Below, in pieces: positions 25,864 to 33,885 of a stretch of 64,000 bases of DNA. The stretch comes from Kangiella shandongensis. GTDB lineage: Bacteria; Pseudomonadota; Gammaproteobacteria; Enterobacterales; Kangiellaceae. The stretch is taken from the NCBI RefSeq assembly GCF_020005365.1, contig NZ_JACNML010000002.1, positions 1 through 64,000 of the forward strand, read 5' to 3'. Below the pieces are notes generated by a model, which did not search any database, was not told the DNA's origin, and was given only the letters and a program-made list of their open reading frames with translations. Within the stretch, counting starts at the first letter, position 1. Each line of letters starts with the position of its first letter. The position numbers and the translations under genes are program-made.

Positions 25864-26901
25864 ATGAGCGAAAACAATTACTTAGGATTAAGAGGTATCG
25901 AATTTACGGAGTTCGCAAGTCCCCAGAGTGATTTTATGGACGAGGTTTTTCGCGCTTTTGGTTTTTCTAAACTAAAAAAACATAAGCAAAAAGATATCGT
26001 CTACTACAATCAAAATGACATTCACTTTTTGCTTAATAAAGAACAACAGGGATTCTCAAAGTCCTTTGCCGAAAGCCACGGCCCGGCTATCTGCTCAATG
26101 GGCTGGCGAGTGGATGATGCTCAGCGAGCACAACAGATAGCAGTAGACCGCGGAGCTAAGGCCGCACACCCGGATGCAACCGATCTGGACTACCCCGCGA
26201 TTTACGGTATTGGTGACAGCCTGATTTACTTTATTGATGAATACGCTGATAAAGGTGCTATCTATGAGGATGATTTTGAAGTACTAGCGAATCCTGTAGT
26301 GGTCGAAGACATGGGATTCACCCGTATCGATCATTTAACCAACAATGTTTATAAAGGCACCATGCAGCAATGGGCCGACTTTTATAAGAATGTCTTTGGC
26401 TTTAGTGAAGTTCGGTATTTTGATATTAAAGGACAGGAGACTGCCTTGCTATCTTATGCCCTTCGCTCTCCCGACGGAAGCTTCTGTATTCCTATTAATG
26501 AAGGCAAAGGTGATGATAAGAACCAAATCGATGAATACCTGCGTGAATACAATGGTCCTGGGGTTCAACATATTGCCTTCGAAACCAATGACATTTTAAG
26601 CTCACTGGGTAAGCTGGATCGAACAGTTATTGACACTCTCGACATTCATGAAGACTATTACAAGAGCGTGTTCGATCGAGTGCCAAATGTTAAAGAAGAT
26701 CACCAGCGCATTGAGGAGCATCAGGTTCTCGTGGATGGTGATGAAAACTCTTATCTTTTGCAGATTTTCACCAAAAATCTGTTTGGACCTATCTTTATTG
26801 AAATTATCCAGCGAGCTAATAATCAGGGCTTTGGTGAAGGTAATTTCCAGGCACTGTTTGAATCAATCGAGCGTGATCAGAAAAAGCGCGGCGTTCTATA
26901 A
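25864..26901 (+). CDS. hpd: 4-hydroxyphenylpyruvate dioxygenase
   Basis: This Fe(II) enzyme turns 4-hydroxyphenylpyruvate and O2 into homogentisate, the committed step of tyrosine degradation. The 345 residues contain two VOC-type halves. The iron ligands are visible as His157 (RIDHLTNNV), His236 (GVQHIAFETND) and Glu313 (FIEIIQR). The C-terminal IFTKNLFGPIFIEI and GFGEGNFQALFESIE are strongly family-specific. The VOC and phhA genes follow on the same strand with short gaps, forming a Phe/Tyr catabolic operon; homogentisate dioxygenase is not in the window. Confidence 0.92.
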   Translation: MSENNYLGLRGIEFTEFASPQSDFMDEVFRAFGFSKLKKHKQKDIVYYNQNDIHFLLNKEQQGFSKSFAESHGPAICSMGWRVDDAQRAQQIAVDRGAKAAHPDATDLDYPAIYGIGDSLIYFIDEYADKGAIYEDDFEVLANPVVVEDMGFTRIDHLTNNVYKGTMQQWADFYKNVFGFSEVRYFDIKGQETALLSYALRSPDGSFCIPINEGKGDDKNQIDEYLREYNGPGVQHIAFETNDILSSLGKLDRTVIDTLDIHEDYYKSVFDRVPNVKEDHQRIEEHQVLVDGDENSYLLQIFTKNLFGPIFIEIIQRANNQGFGEGNFQALFESIERDQKKRGVL

Positions 26902-26919
26902 GGATAAGGAATTATATTT

Positions 26920-27456
26920 ATGAAAATACAACAAATACATCACGTCGCATACCGCTGTAAAGACGCTAAAGAAACCGTAGATTTCTATACCAGGGTGCTC
27001 AATATGGATTTTATTTTAGCGATTGCGGAAGATAAGGTCCCTTCAACTAAAGAGCCGGATCCTTATATGCACCTCTTCATGGATGCTGGAAATGGCAATA
27101 TCTTAGCATTTTTCGAACTGCCAAACTCGCCAGAAATGGGCAAGGATCAGAATACACCTGACTGGGTACAGCACATTGCTTTTCAGGTCGAAGATGAAGC
27201 TACGCTCCTAGAAGCCAAGGAAAACATAGAACGACATGGTGTCGAGGTTATTGGGCCAACGAACCATGAAATTATCCAATCGATATATTTCTTTGACCCT
27301 AATGGTCACCGCCTGGAGCTAACCACTATCACCGGAACTGATGAGATGTTTAAGAAGTTAGATGACGTCAAGTGGGACATGCTGGATGAGTGGTCGAAAA
27401 CCAAAAAAGCTCCGAAGCAAGCTGAGTGGCTACACAGTAAAGAGTTTAGTCAGTAA
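26920..27456 (+). CDS. VOC-superfamily protein of the Phe/Tyr operon
   Basis: The 178 residues hold one VOC module: HHVAYRCKDAKETVDFYTRVLN at the start (given here for its HHVAYRC core), HIAFQVEDEATLL in the middle and FFDPNGHRLELTTI as the final strand, which together supply the His and Glu positions of a metal site. An extra helical tail of about 40 residues follows. It sits between hpd and phhA and probably acts on a pathway intermediate or by-product, but the reaction is unknown. AGGATAAGGA lies before the ATG. Confidence 0.75.
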   Translation: MKIQQIHHVAYRCKDAKETVDFYTRVLNMDFILAIAEDKVPSTKEPDPYMHLFMDAGNGNILAFFELPNSPEMGKDQNTPDWVQHIAFQVEDEATLLEAKENIERHGVEVIGPTNHEIIQSIYFFDPNGHRLELTTITGTDEMFKKLDDVKWDMLDEWSKTKKAPKQAEWLHSKEFSQ

Positions 27457-27477
27457 CGAGTGGTACAGGGTTTAACT

Positions 27478-28287
27478 ATGACCGAATATATAGCAAAAGC
27501 TCCAACCGACGAAGGTTACATTGATTATAGCGACGTAGAAAACCAAACCTGGGAGTTTCTTTATAAACGACAAATGGCAGCGGTTAAAAATCGCGCCTGT
27601 GATGAATATTTGCGAGGTCTTGAACTACTAGGTTTGTCTGAAGATAGCGTACCTCAGCTACCGGATGTTAATAAATCCCTGCGCCAGGAAACAGGTTGGG
27701 AGGTTGCAGCCGTTCCAGCACTCATTCCTTTTGGTAGGTTCTTCGAGCTGTTGGCAAACAAACGATTCCCAGCGGCAACATTTATCCGCCGTAAAGACGA
27801 AATCGATTATTTACAGGAGCCGGATATTTTCCATGAGATCTACGGCCACTGCCCTCTTTTAACCGATCCGGTGTTTGCCAAGTTTGTACACAATTATGGC
27901 AAGCTTGGTCTTAATGCCTCGAAACAAGAACGAGTTTATCTGGCAAGGATTTTTTGGTTTACGGTAGAGTTTGGATTAATCCAACAAACCAATAGCCTGA
28001 AAATTTATGGTGCTGGAATTTTGTCATCAATCGGCGAAACTGAATACAGTCTTGAAAGCAGTAAACCCGAGCGCAAGCCGTTTGATGTCATGATAGCACT
28101 TAGAACACCATATCGCATCGATATTTATCAAACTGTGTACTTTGTCATTAAGCAGTTTGAAGACATTTATGAGGCAATGGATAGCTCAATCATCAATAAA
28201 ATTCATGAAGCTATTGAACTTGGGGACTTCTCCCCGACGTTTCCATCCAAAGAAGAAACTAAAGCCAAAGACCATCACGACTGTTAA
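27478..28287 (+). CDS. phhA: Phenylalanine 4-monooxygenase
   Basis: This pterin-dependent enzyme hydroxylates Phe to Tyr with O2. At 269 residues it is the bacterial single-domain size. The non-heme iron triad is His119 and His124 in DIFHEIYGHCPLL and Glu164 in FWFTVEFGL. I chose the ATG at 27478, which begins MTEYIAKAP; a GTG at 27460 in the same frame lacks a ribosome site. It is the third gene of the hpd unit. The pterin carbinolamine dehydratase (phhB) that usually accompanies it is not in the window. Confidence 0.92.
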   Translation: MTEYIAKAPTDEGYIDYSDVENQTWEFLYKRQMAAVKNRACDEYLRGLELLGLSEDSVPQLPDVNKSLRQETGWEVAAVPALIPFGRFFELLANKRFPAATFIRRKDEIDYLQEPDIFHEIYGHCPLLTDPVFAKFVHNYGKLGLNASKQERVYLARIFWFTVEFGLIQQTNSLKIYGAGILSSIGETEYSLESSKPERKPFDVMIALRTPYRIDIYQTVYFVIKQFEDIYEAMDSSIINKIHEAIELGDFSPTFPSKEETKAKDHHDC

Positions 28288-28290
28288 CCC

Positions 28291-29619
28291 ATGAAAAAGC
28301 CAGAATTACTCTCTCCCGCAGGTACCCTGCGTAATATGCGCTATGCCTTTGCTTATGGTGCAGATGCTGTTTATGCCGGTCAGCCGCGTTATAGTTTACG
28401 TGTCAGAAATAACGACTTCAGTTTAGACAATTTAGCTATTGGCATTGAAGAGGCGCACCGACAAAATAAAAAGTTTTATATCGCGAGTAATATTGCTCCA
28501 CATAACAGCAAAGTGAAAACTTTCCTTAAAGACATCGAAACTGTTATCGAGTTGAGACCAGATGCGTTGATTATGTCGGATCCCGGCTTAATCATGATGA
28601 TCAGAGAGAAGTTTCCTGAGCAAGAAGTTCACCTCTCGGTTCAGGCCAATGCCACTAATTACGCAACAGTCAAATTCTGGCAGCAGCAAGGCATCAGGCG
28701 GGTTATCCTTTCCCGTGAATTATCGCTCAATGAAATTGAGGAGATAAAAAACAAATGTCCTGACATGGAGCTGGAGGTTTTTGTACACGGAGCCTTATGC
28801 ATGGCCTACTCTGGCCGATGCCTTTTATCTGGTTACTTCAATCATCGCGATCCGAATCAGGGCACCTGTACCAATGCCTGTCGCTGGAAGTATGACCTGC
28901 ACGATGCCAAACAAACAGATGATGGTGATGTGGTTGCGGTAGAAGATAAGAAAACCATACAAACGTTCTCTCCGCATCAAATTGATAAAGGTAACGTTTA
29001 CCTGTTACAGGAAAAGCATCGTCCCGGTGAGTATATGCCAGTCTTTGAAGACGAGCATGGCACTTATATTATGAATTCAAAAGACCTTCGCGCTGTGCAG
29101 CACGTTAAGCGCTTTTGTGATATGGGCGTTGATTCATTAAAGATTGAAGGCAGAACCAAATCTCACTATTACGTGGCAAGAACAGCTCAGGTATACCGCA
29201 AAGCGATAGACGATGCTGCTATGGGTAAAGCTTTTGATATGACAATGATGGATGAGCTGGAAAAACTTGCTCATCGAGGCTACACGGAAGGCTTTTATCG
29301 TCGCCATGTTCATGATGAATACCAGAATTATGAAAGTGGAAACTCAATCCGTGACAAACAGTTATTTGTTGGTGAGATCGACGGTATTGTCAATGGCAAA
29401 CTGCATGTCAACGTTAAGAATAAGTTTAAGCCAGGCGATAAGTTAGAGCTAATGACTCCTGCAGGTAACCATCATTTCAAGCTCGCTCATCTTGAAAATA
29501 AACGCGGGCAATCGGTTGACTGTGCTCCGGGTTCTGGCCATAGAGTCGCTTTCGAAATCCCCCCCGAGGTTGATGCATCAAGTATCAATGAGATGTCGTT
29601 ATTGCTTAAAGCGCTATAG
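28291..29619 (+). CDS. trhP: Prephenate-dependent tRNA uridine-34 hydroxylase (YegQ/TrhP, U32 family)
   Basis: The 442 residues match the YegQ branch of the U32 'peptidase' family by length and by the segments GTLRNMRYAFAYGADAVYAG and VFVHGALCMAYSGRCLLSGY. Conserved Cys residues (CMAYSGRC and later GTCTNACRW) probably bind an iron-sulfur cluster. TrhP hydroxylates U34 of certain tRNAs on the way to cmo5U/mcmo5U, using prephenate as oxygen donor by current knowledge. It begins 3 bases after phhA. Whether co-transcription with an aromatic amino-acid operon has meaning is open. Confidence 0.87.
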   Translation: MKKPELLSPAGTLRNMRYAFAYGADAVYAGQPRYSLRVRNNDFSLDNLAIGIEEAHRQNKKFYIASNIAPHNSKVKTFLKDIETVIELRPDALIMSDPGLIMMIREKFPEQEVHLSVQANATNYATVKFWQQQGIRRVILSRELSLNEIEEIKNKCPDMELEVFVHGALCMAYSGRCLLSGYFNHRDPNQGTCTNACRWKYDLHDAKQTDDGDVVAVEDKKTIQTFSPHQIDKGNVYLLQEKHRPGEYMPVFEDEHGTYIMNSKDLRAVQHVKRFCDMGVDSLKIEGRTKSHYYVARTAQVYRKAIDDAAMGKAFDMTMMDELEKLAHRGYTEGFYRRHVHDEYQNYESGNSIRDKQLFVGEIDGIVNGKLHVNVKNKFKPGDKLELMTPAGNHHFKLAHLENKRGQSVDCAPGSGHRVAFEIPPEVDASSINEMSLLLKAL

Positions 29620-29933
29620 CCAGAAGTGTAAAAAATGTCCAGGTTGAATAAAAAGAAAACGACAATTGTCCCCAAAATCTGTGAATAACTTTGTGGGCAA
29701 ATGGCCAAACTCCATTTCTTAAAAAGCCTCTAGCTGGATCGTTGATTTTTTAGCTAGCCAAATAATGCTCAGTTCAAATGTTAAACAAATGGAGCAACCA
29801 GTTGCAGGGACGAGTTATAAGTTGAAAGGAAATATATATTTACGTAATACTTACTATAATGTTAAGGATTTGTTGTCTGAATGGATTGTTGGTAACTTAG
29901 ACAACAATAAGGTAACTATTGGAGCGTTGTGGA
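29620..29933 (+). promoter_or_regulatory. Intergenic region with a pirin promoter and inverted-repeat operator candidate
   Basis: No gene is visible in these 314 bases. A perfect -10 hexamer TATAAT lies at 29855-29860, with no good -35. Just downstream, TTGTTGTCT (29870-29878) and its exact complement AGACAACAA (29899-29907) flank a 20-base spacer. The arms cover the expected transcription start and leader, so a repressor site or a leader hairpin is likely. Confidence 0.45.
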
Positions 29934-30845
29934 ATGAGTAATTTGGTGAAAACTAAGGTATCAGCAGATTGTCAAAACAAACCTTGCAAAGCTATTGAGC
30001 AGTTAATCAGTCCCAAACAAAAAGACTTGGGGGGCTTTTCTGTCAGACGGCTATTCCCCACCATTGGCAGAAAGTCTGTCGGTCCATGGGTCTTTTTTGA
30101 TCATATGGGGCCTGCTGAATTTCCGGCTGGAGAAGGAGTTAATGTTCGCCCTCACCCGCATATTGGTATTGCGACGGTTACTTATTTATTTGAAGGTGAA
30201 ATTCTGCACAGAGATTCATTGGGAAGTAATCAGTCAATAACACCAGGCGATATTAATTTAATGATCGCTGGAAAAGGTATTGTTCACTCAGAGCGTGAAC
30301 GCCCAGAGCTTACTCGCCAATCCCGTGTGTTAAATGGTTTGCAGCTCTGGATGGCGCTTCCCAAGGAGCAGGAGGAAATCGAGCCCGAATTTCACCATTA
30401 TGGAAAACATGAACTTCCAGCAACTTCAATTAATAATATTTCGCTCAGAGTCATGATTGGCTCCGCTTATGGCGTGACCTCTCCAGTCAAAACCTTTGCT
30501 CAAACATTGTATGTCGAAGCGCAATTAGAAACTGGTCAACGACTTGATACTCCGGAGTGTGAAGAGTGTGCTGTTTATGTGGCTAGCGGTGAAATTGAAA
30601 TAGACGGTACCATTGTATCCGAATACTCAATGGCAATTCTTAATACTGACACTAAACCTGGTATTAAAGCGCTGAAAGAAAGCCGTATTGCTTTTATTGG
30701 CGGTGAAAACCTTGGTAAAAGATATATTGAGTGGAACTTTGTCTCTTCCTCTGAAGAGCGTATTGAGCAAGCCAAGAATGACTGGAAGAATAAGAAGTTC
30801 CCGCTCGTACCAGGGGATGAAGACGAGTATATTCCTCTTCCTTAA
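29934..30845 (+). CDS. Pirin-family bicupin protein
   Basis: The 303 residues form two cupin domains. The first carries the pirin motif VRPHPHIGIATVTYLFEG, with two metal-binding His, followed by GKGIVHSERER, which supplies the third His and the Glu. Bacterial pirins act as quercetinases or regulate metabolism by protein contacts; no way to choose here. I use ATG 29934 (GGAG about 10 bases upstream); a TTG at 29919 is also in frame. Cys residues near the N terminus (CQNKPCK) are unusual for the family. Confidence 0.83.
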   Translation: MSNLVKTKVSADCQNKPCKAIEQLISPKQKDLGGFSVRRLFPTIGRKSVGPWVFFDHMGPAEFPAGEGVNVRPHPHIGIATVTYLFEGEILHRDSLGSNQSITPGDINLMIAGKGIVHSERERPELTRQSRVLNGLQLWMALPKEQEEIEPEFHHYGKHELPATSINNISLRVMIGSAYGVTSPVKTFAQTLYVEAQLETGQRLDTPECEECAVYVASGEIEIDGTIVSEYSMAILNTDTKPGIKALKESRIAFIGGENLGKRYIEWNFVSSSEERIEQAKNDWKNKKFPLVPGDEDEYIPLP

Positions 30846-30904
30846 CAGCCCAAAGTGCTATAAATATATCGTCACCAATAAGAAATATTTTAAATACCGC
30901 TTAA

Positions 30905-30918
30905 TTGATATAAATCAA
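30905..30918 (+). promoter_or_regulatory. Perfect FNR/Dnr-type box upstream of the porin gene
   Basis: TTGATATAAATCAA matches TTGAT-N4-ATCAA exactly. A TAAAGT hexamer at 30940-30945 sits at the distance expected for a class II activated promoter, leaving a 5' leader of about 30 bases before the ATG at 30982. Confidence 0.7.
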
Positions 30919-30981
30919 TAATACAGGCTCTAAAGCGATTAAAGTGATAACCAGAAGCTTAAAATCACTTTGGAGCATGTT

Positions 30982-32199
30982 ATGACAAACACAAGTCCTA
31001 TTACCATCGCGGTCATTACTGCGCTACTCTCTGTAGCCCCACAAGTTTACGCTGATGAAGGTGAAAAAACGGAGGCTCAGACAGTTGAGCAGGCCTTAAA
31101 AGACACAGACGTTCAGTGGACTTTCCGCTATCGCGCAGAGTACGTCGATCAGGACAATATACTTAACGACGCGTCGGCTTCAACCCTTCTGACCAGAATT
31201 AGCTTAAATACCGCGAGCTTCAATGATTTCAGCTTTAAATTTGAAGCCGATAACGTTAGTGCAGTAAGCCATCGGGATGACTACAACAGTAAGTTAAATG
31301 GTCATATTGATCATTCGGTCGTTGCCGATCCCGAAGCCACCGAAATAAACCAGGCCGCAGTAAAGTATACCGGTTTGAGCGACACCAGCTTCACTCTCGG
31401 CAGACAGAGAATTAATCTCGGTAATCAGCGCTTTGTAGGTGGCGTTGGCTGGCGTCAAAATGAACAAACTTACGACGGTGTTTTAATTAATAACAGCTCG
31501 ATTGAAAATGGCAAAATAACCTATGCCTACGTCAACAACATCAATACCATACTCGACTCAAACCGCGATACACGCAGTCACTTTATCAACTACGACTGGA
31601 GCCTATCGGATAATATTGGACTGAACTTTTATGGTTATCTCTTAGACTTTCAGCAGTCTCCGCTTGATTCCACTCAAACTTTAGGTGCTCGATTAAACGT
31701 TAGTAGTATTGCGGATAGCCCGGCGTTCTTTAATGCGGAATATGCTAAGCAAGAAGATTATGAGGAGAACCCTAAACAGTTGGATACCGATTACATGCTG
31801 GGTGAAATTGGCTACCGCTTCAATAATTGGGCCGTTTCCGTTGGCCAGGAAATCTTAACAGGCGATGCAAATCGCTCGGGCTATGCCTTTCAGACCCCTT
31901 TAGCCACGAAACATAAGTTCCAGGGCTGGGCCGATCAATTCTTAATAACGCCAGATGCTGGTATAGAAGATAGTTTTGTGAATCTGAAGGCAACGTTTAA
32001 CCAGTCATCGTTTACCGTTCAGTACCATATCTTCGATGCTGAAGACACAAACCAGGGCTATGGTAAAGAGTTAGGCTTAAGCTACAAGCTACCGCTTAAC
32101 AAAAACGTTTCAATGGTTGCCAAACTGGCTGATTACCAGGCAGATAGCTTTTCGGTTGACACCCGGAAAGCATGGTTGATGTTTGTTGCTAAATTTTAA
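30982..32199 (+). CDS. Outer-membrane porin-like beta-barrel (alginate-export/OprD-like type)
   Basis: The 405 residues begin with a signal peptide (ITAVITALLSVAPQVYA-like, ending ...APQVYADE). The rest is a string of amphipathic strands with alternating residues, for instance SFTLGRQRINLGNQRFVGG and SFTVQYHIFDAEDTN, and the chain ends in Phe, the usual signature for outer-membrane insertion. It resembles the alginate-export porin family, in which members carry small anions or organic acids; the substrate is not known here. The ATG at 30982 has TGGAG 7 bases upstream. The FNR/Dnr box in front suggests expression at low oxygen or with NO. Confidence 0.8.
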   Translation: MTNTSPITIAVITALLSVAPQVYADEGEKTEAQTVEQALKDTDVQWTFRYRAEYVDQDNILNDASASTLLTRISLNTASFNDFSFKFEADNVSAVSHRDDYNSKLNGHIDHSVVADPEATEINQAAVKYTGLSDTSFTLGRQRINLGNQRFVGGVGWRQNEQTYDGVLINNSSIENGKITYAYVNNINTILDSNRDTRSHFINYDWSLSDNIGLNFYGYLLDFQQSPLDSTQTLGARLNVSSIADSPAFFNAEYAKQEDYEENPKQLDTDYMLGEIGYRFNNWAVSVGQEILTGDANRSGYAFQTPLATKHKFQGWADQFLITPDAGIEDSFVNLKATFNQSSFTVQYHIFDAEDTNQGYGKELGLSYKLPLNKNVSMVAKLADYQADSFSVDTRKAWLMFVAKF

Positions 32200-32233
32200 T
32201 TGATAACTTATTGAAGTAACTGGTGGGTGAATA

Positions 32234-32947
32234 ATGGAAGTGAAGCAATTGAGTAATCTTGAACCAATATTGCGTCAAAATCCTTTGTTTCGGATCTTGA
32301 GTGATAAACAACTGAATCAAATGCTACGTGGCAGCAAAGTGAGCTATTACAAAAAAGGTCGGCCCATTATCAGCCAGGGTCAACCCGCCAGAAATTTCTT
32401 TTTTGTACTTAAGGGTCAGGTGAAATTGCATCTCATATCAAGCGATGGCAATGAAAAGATCATTAAGTTTGTGAATAGCAATGATACTTTTGCAGAAGCT
32501 TTAATGTTCCTACAAAAGAAGTTTTATCCCATTAATGCATCGGCTACGGCTGAGTCACGCGTCCTATCAATACCCAGTCAAACGTTTTATAACTTACTAA
32601 AAGACGACAGTGAACTGTGTCTTCGTATGCTGGGGAATATCTGTCTCAAAATGCGAGGCCATATTAACGAAATTGAAATGCTGACGATTCTCGATGCTTC
32701 ACAGCGAGTGGCGCGATTTATTTATAATGTAATGCCCGCGGATCTTAAAGATCACGACAGCTTTCCTATCGCAATTACTAAAAAATGTATTGCCGAAAAG
32801 CTTTCAATTCGGCCGGAGACATTATCGAGAATCCTCAAAAAGTTCGAAGAGCAGGATGTGTTTTCTTTTGGTAATGGTGCCGTAGTGATCCATAATAGAA
32901 AGAAGCTCAGCGAGATTAACCTGGAACAATGTCAATCGATTGCCTAG
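32234..32947 (+). CDS. Dnr-like Crp/Fnr-family regulator
   Basis: The 237 residues comprise a cyclic-nucleotide-type sensor domain (to about 120), a dimer helix and a helix-turn-helix. The recognition helix reads IRPETLSRIL, where Glu195, Ser198 and Arg199 are the contacts that select TTGAT in FNR proteins. The four N-terminal Cys that hold the FNR iron-sulfur cluster are absent. The sensor segment NSNDTFAEALMF closely resembles Pseudomonas Dnr, a heme-based NO sensor, which makes Dnr the best match. Five units in this window carry the matching box. It has no such box in front of itself and may be read through from the porin gene. Confidence 0.85.
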   Translation: MEVKQLSNLEPILRQNPLFRILSDKQLNQMLRGSKVSYYKKGRPIISQGQPARNFFFVLKGQVKLHLISSDGNEKIIKFVNSNDTFAEALMFLQKKFYPINASATAESRVLSIPSQTFYNLLKDDSELCLRMLGNICLKMRGHINEIEMLTILDASQRVARFIYNVMPADLKDHDSFPIAITKKCIAEKLSIRPETLSRILKKFEEQDVFSFGNGAVVIHNRKKLSEINLEQCQSIA

Positions 32948-32957
32948 GCTACGAACT

Positions 32958-33671
32958 TTATTCTATCCATTGGAACTGTTCAAACATGGGTTTTATTTCC
33001 TCACATAGCTTAAGTCTTACTCCTTTAGGTACCATCGAGTAAGTGCTGGAATCGTCAATTAAGGCAGGATCCAAGGTATTTCCAGTGCGCGCTATTTGTA
33101 AATTATAGTGGGTTACTCCTGCTTGAGATAGTTGCTGTGCCAGCTGCAGTACGCGGCCAGGTGATATCAGGTCCCAATGAACAGTTGTACGGCATTGATA
33201 ATTCACACCGCTCTTCAATAAAGCTTTTAAGCTCCCCCAGTTGGCATGTCCAGCGCCCTTAACCTGTATCAGGGCATCGGCATATTGCGGTAAGTCTTTT
33301 ACATCAAATCCGACCCAGTCAACGTATTTTAAAACTTGCTCTAGACGCGAAGTCGACGAGCCTCCGGTATGCAATCCCACCTTAAACCCCATGGATTTAA
33401 CGTTTTGTATGGCTGCAACTAAATTCTTTTGCAGTAATGGCTCCCCGCCGCTGAATACTACGGCGTCTAACAACCCCTGACGTTTCAATAGAAACTGTTC
33501 GAGCTCTGAGTTACTGATAGCCTGTTCGGCTTTTACAGGAATCATCTCCGGGTTATGACAGTAACGACACTGCCAGGCACAGCCTTGGCAATAGATAACA
33601 CACGACAGATGCTCAGGGTAGTCGATGGTTGTGAGGGGCGTTAGCCCCCCTATTCTGAGATCACTTATCAT
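32958..33671 (-). CDS. nrdG: Anaerobic ribonucleotide reductase activase
   Basis: This radical SAM enzyme makes the glycyl radical of class III ribonucleotide reductase. The cluster motif CAWQCRYC (C-x3-C-x2-C) and the S-adenosylmethionine-binding GGEPLLQ are clear in the 237 residues. The opening TPLTTIDYPEHLSCVIYCQG is typical of the longer NrdG type found in Pseudomonas and relatives. It follows the glycyl-radical subunit gene by 2 bases, so activase and target are made together. It converges on the Dnr-like gene with only 10 bases between stops. Confidence 0.9.
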   Translation of the reverse strand: MISDLRIGGLTPLTTIDYPEHLSCVIYCQGCAWQCRYCHNPEMIPVKAEQAISNSELEQFLLKRQGLLDAVVFSGGEPLLQKNLVAAIQNVKSMGFKVGLHTGGSSTSRLEQVLKYVDWVGFDVKDLPQYADALIQVKGAGHANWGSLKALLKSGVNYQCRTTVHWDLISPGRVLQLAQQLSQAGVTHYNLQIARTGNTLDPALIDDSSTYSMVPKGVRLKLCEEIKPMFEQFQWIE

Positions 33672-33673
33672 GT

Positions 33674-33808
33674 TTAGCGTTCTTGAAAGTGTTGACGCTC
33701 TTTATGTTCGGACTGCTTGCCTTTGTTAAAGGCTGAGACGGGGCGATGGTAGCCCATGACTCGAGTCCATATTTCGCATTTTTGACGTTCTTGGTTATCA
33801 GGTTTCAT
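33674..33808 (-). CDS. Stand-alone glycyl-radical subunit of class III ribonucleotide reductase
   Basis: This 44-residue protein is the glycyl-radical end of NrdD as a separate gene. It reads ...CEIWTRVMGYHRPVSAFNKG..., matching the R-V-x-G-Y...R-P-V...N-x-G-K stretch at the C terminus of many NrdD proteins; Gly19 would carry the radical. The ATG at 33808 has GAGGAG 6 bases upstream, so it is translated independently and is not a frameshifted tail. The large NrdD subunit ends 77 bases upstream and lacks this stretch. nrdG follows at once. I believe such short frames occur in related bacteria, but few descriptions treat them. Confidence 0.8.
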   Translation of the reverse strand: MKPDNQERQKCEIWTRVMGYHRPVSAFNKGKQSEHKERQHFQER

Positions 33809-33885
33809 ATCGTTCTCCTCTTTTGGGTTAAATTGGTTGTGTGATAACTCGATTAGCTCTGTACATGAATAATAAAAATCAAACA

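Noticed and set aside
29487-29708. Minus-strand open frame at the end of trhP
   Set aside because: It mostly overlaps the clear trhP coding sequence and lacks a ribosome site or recognised domain.
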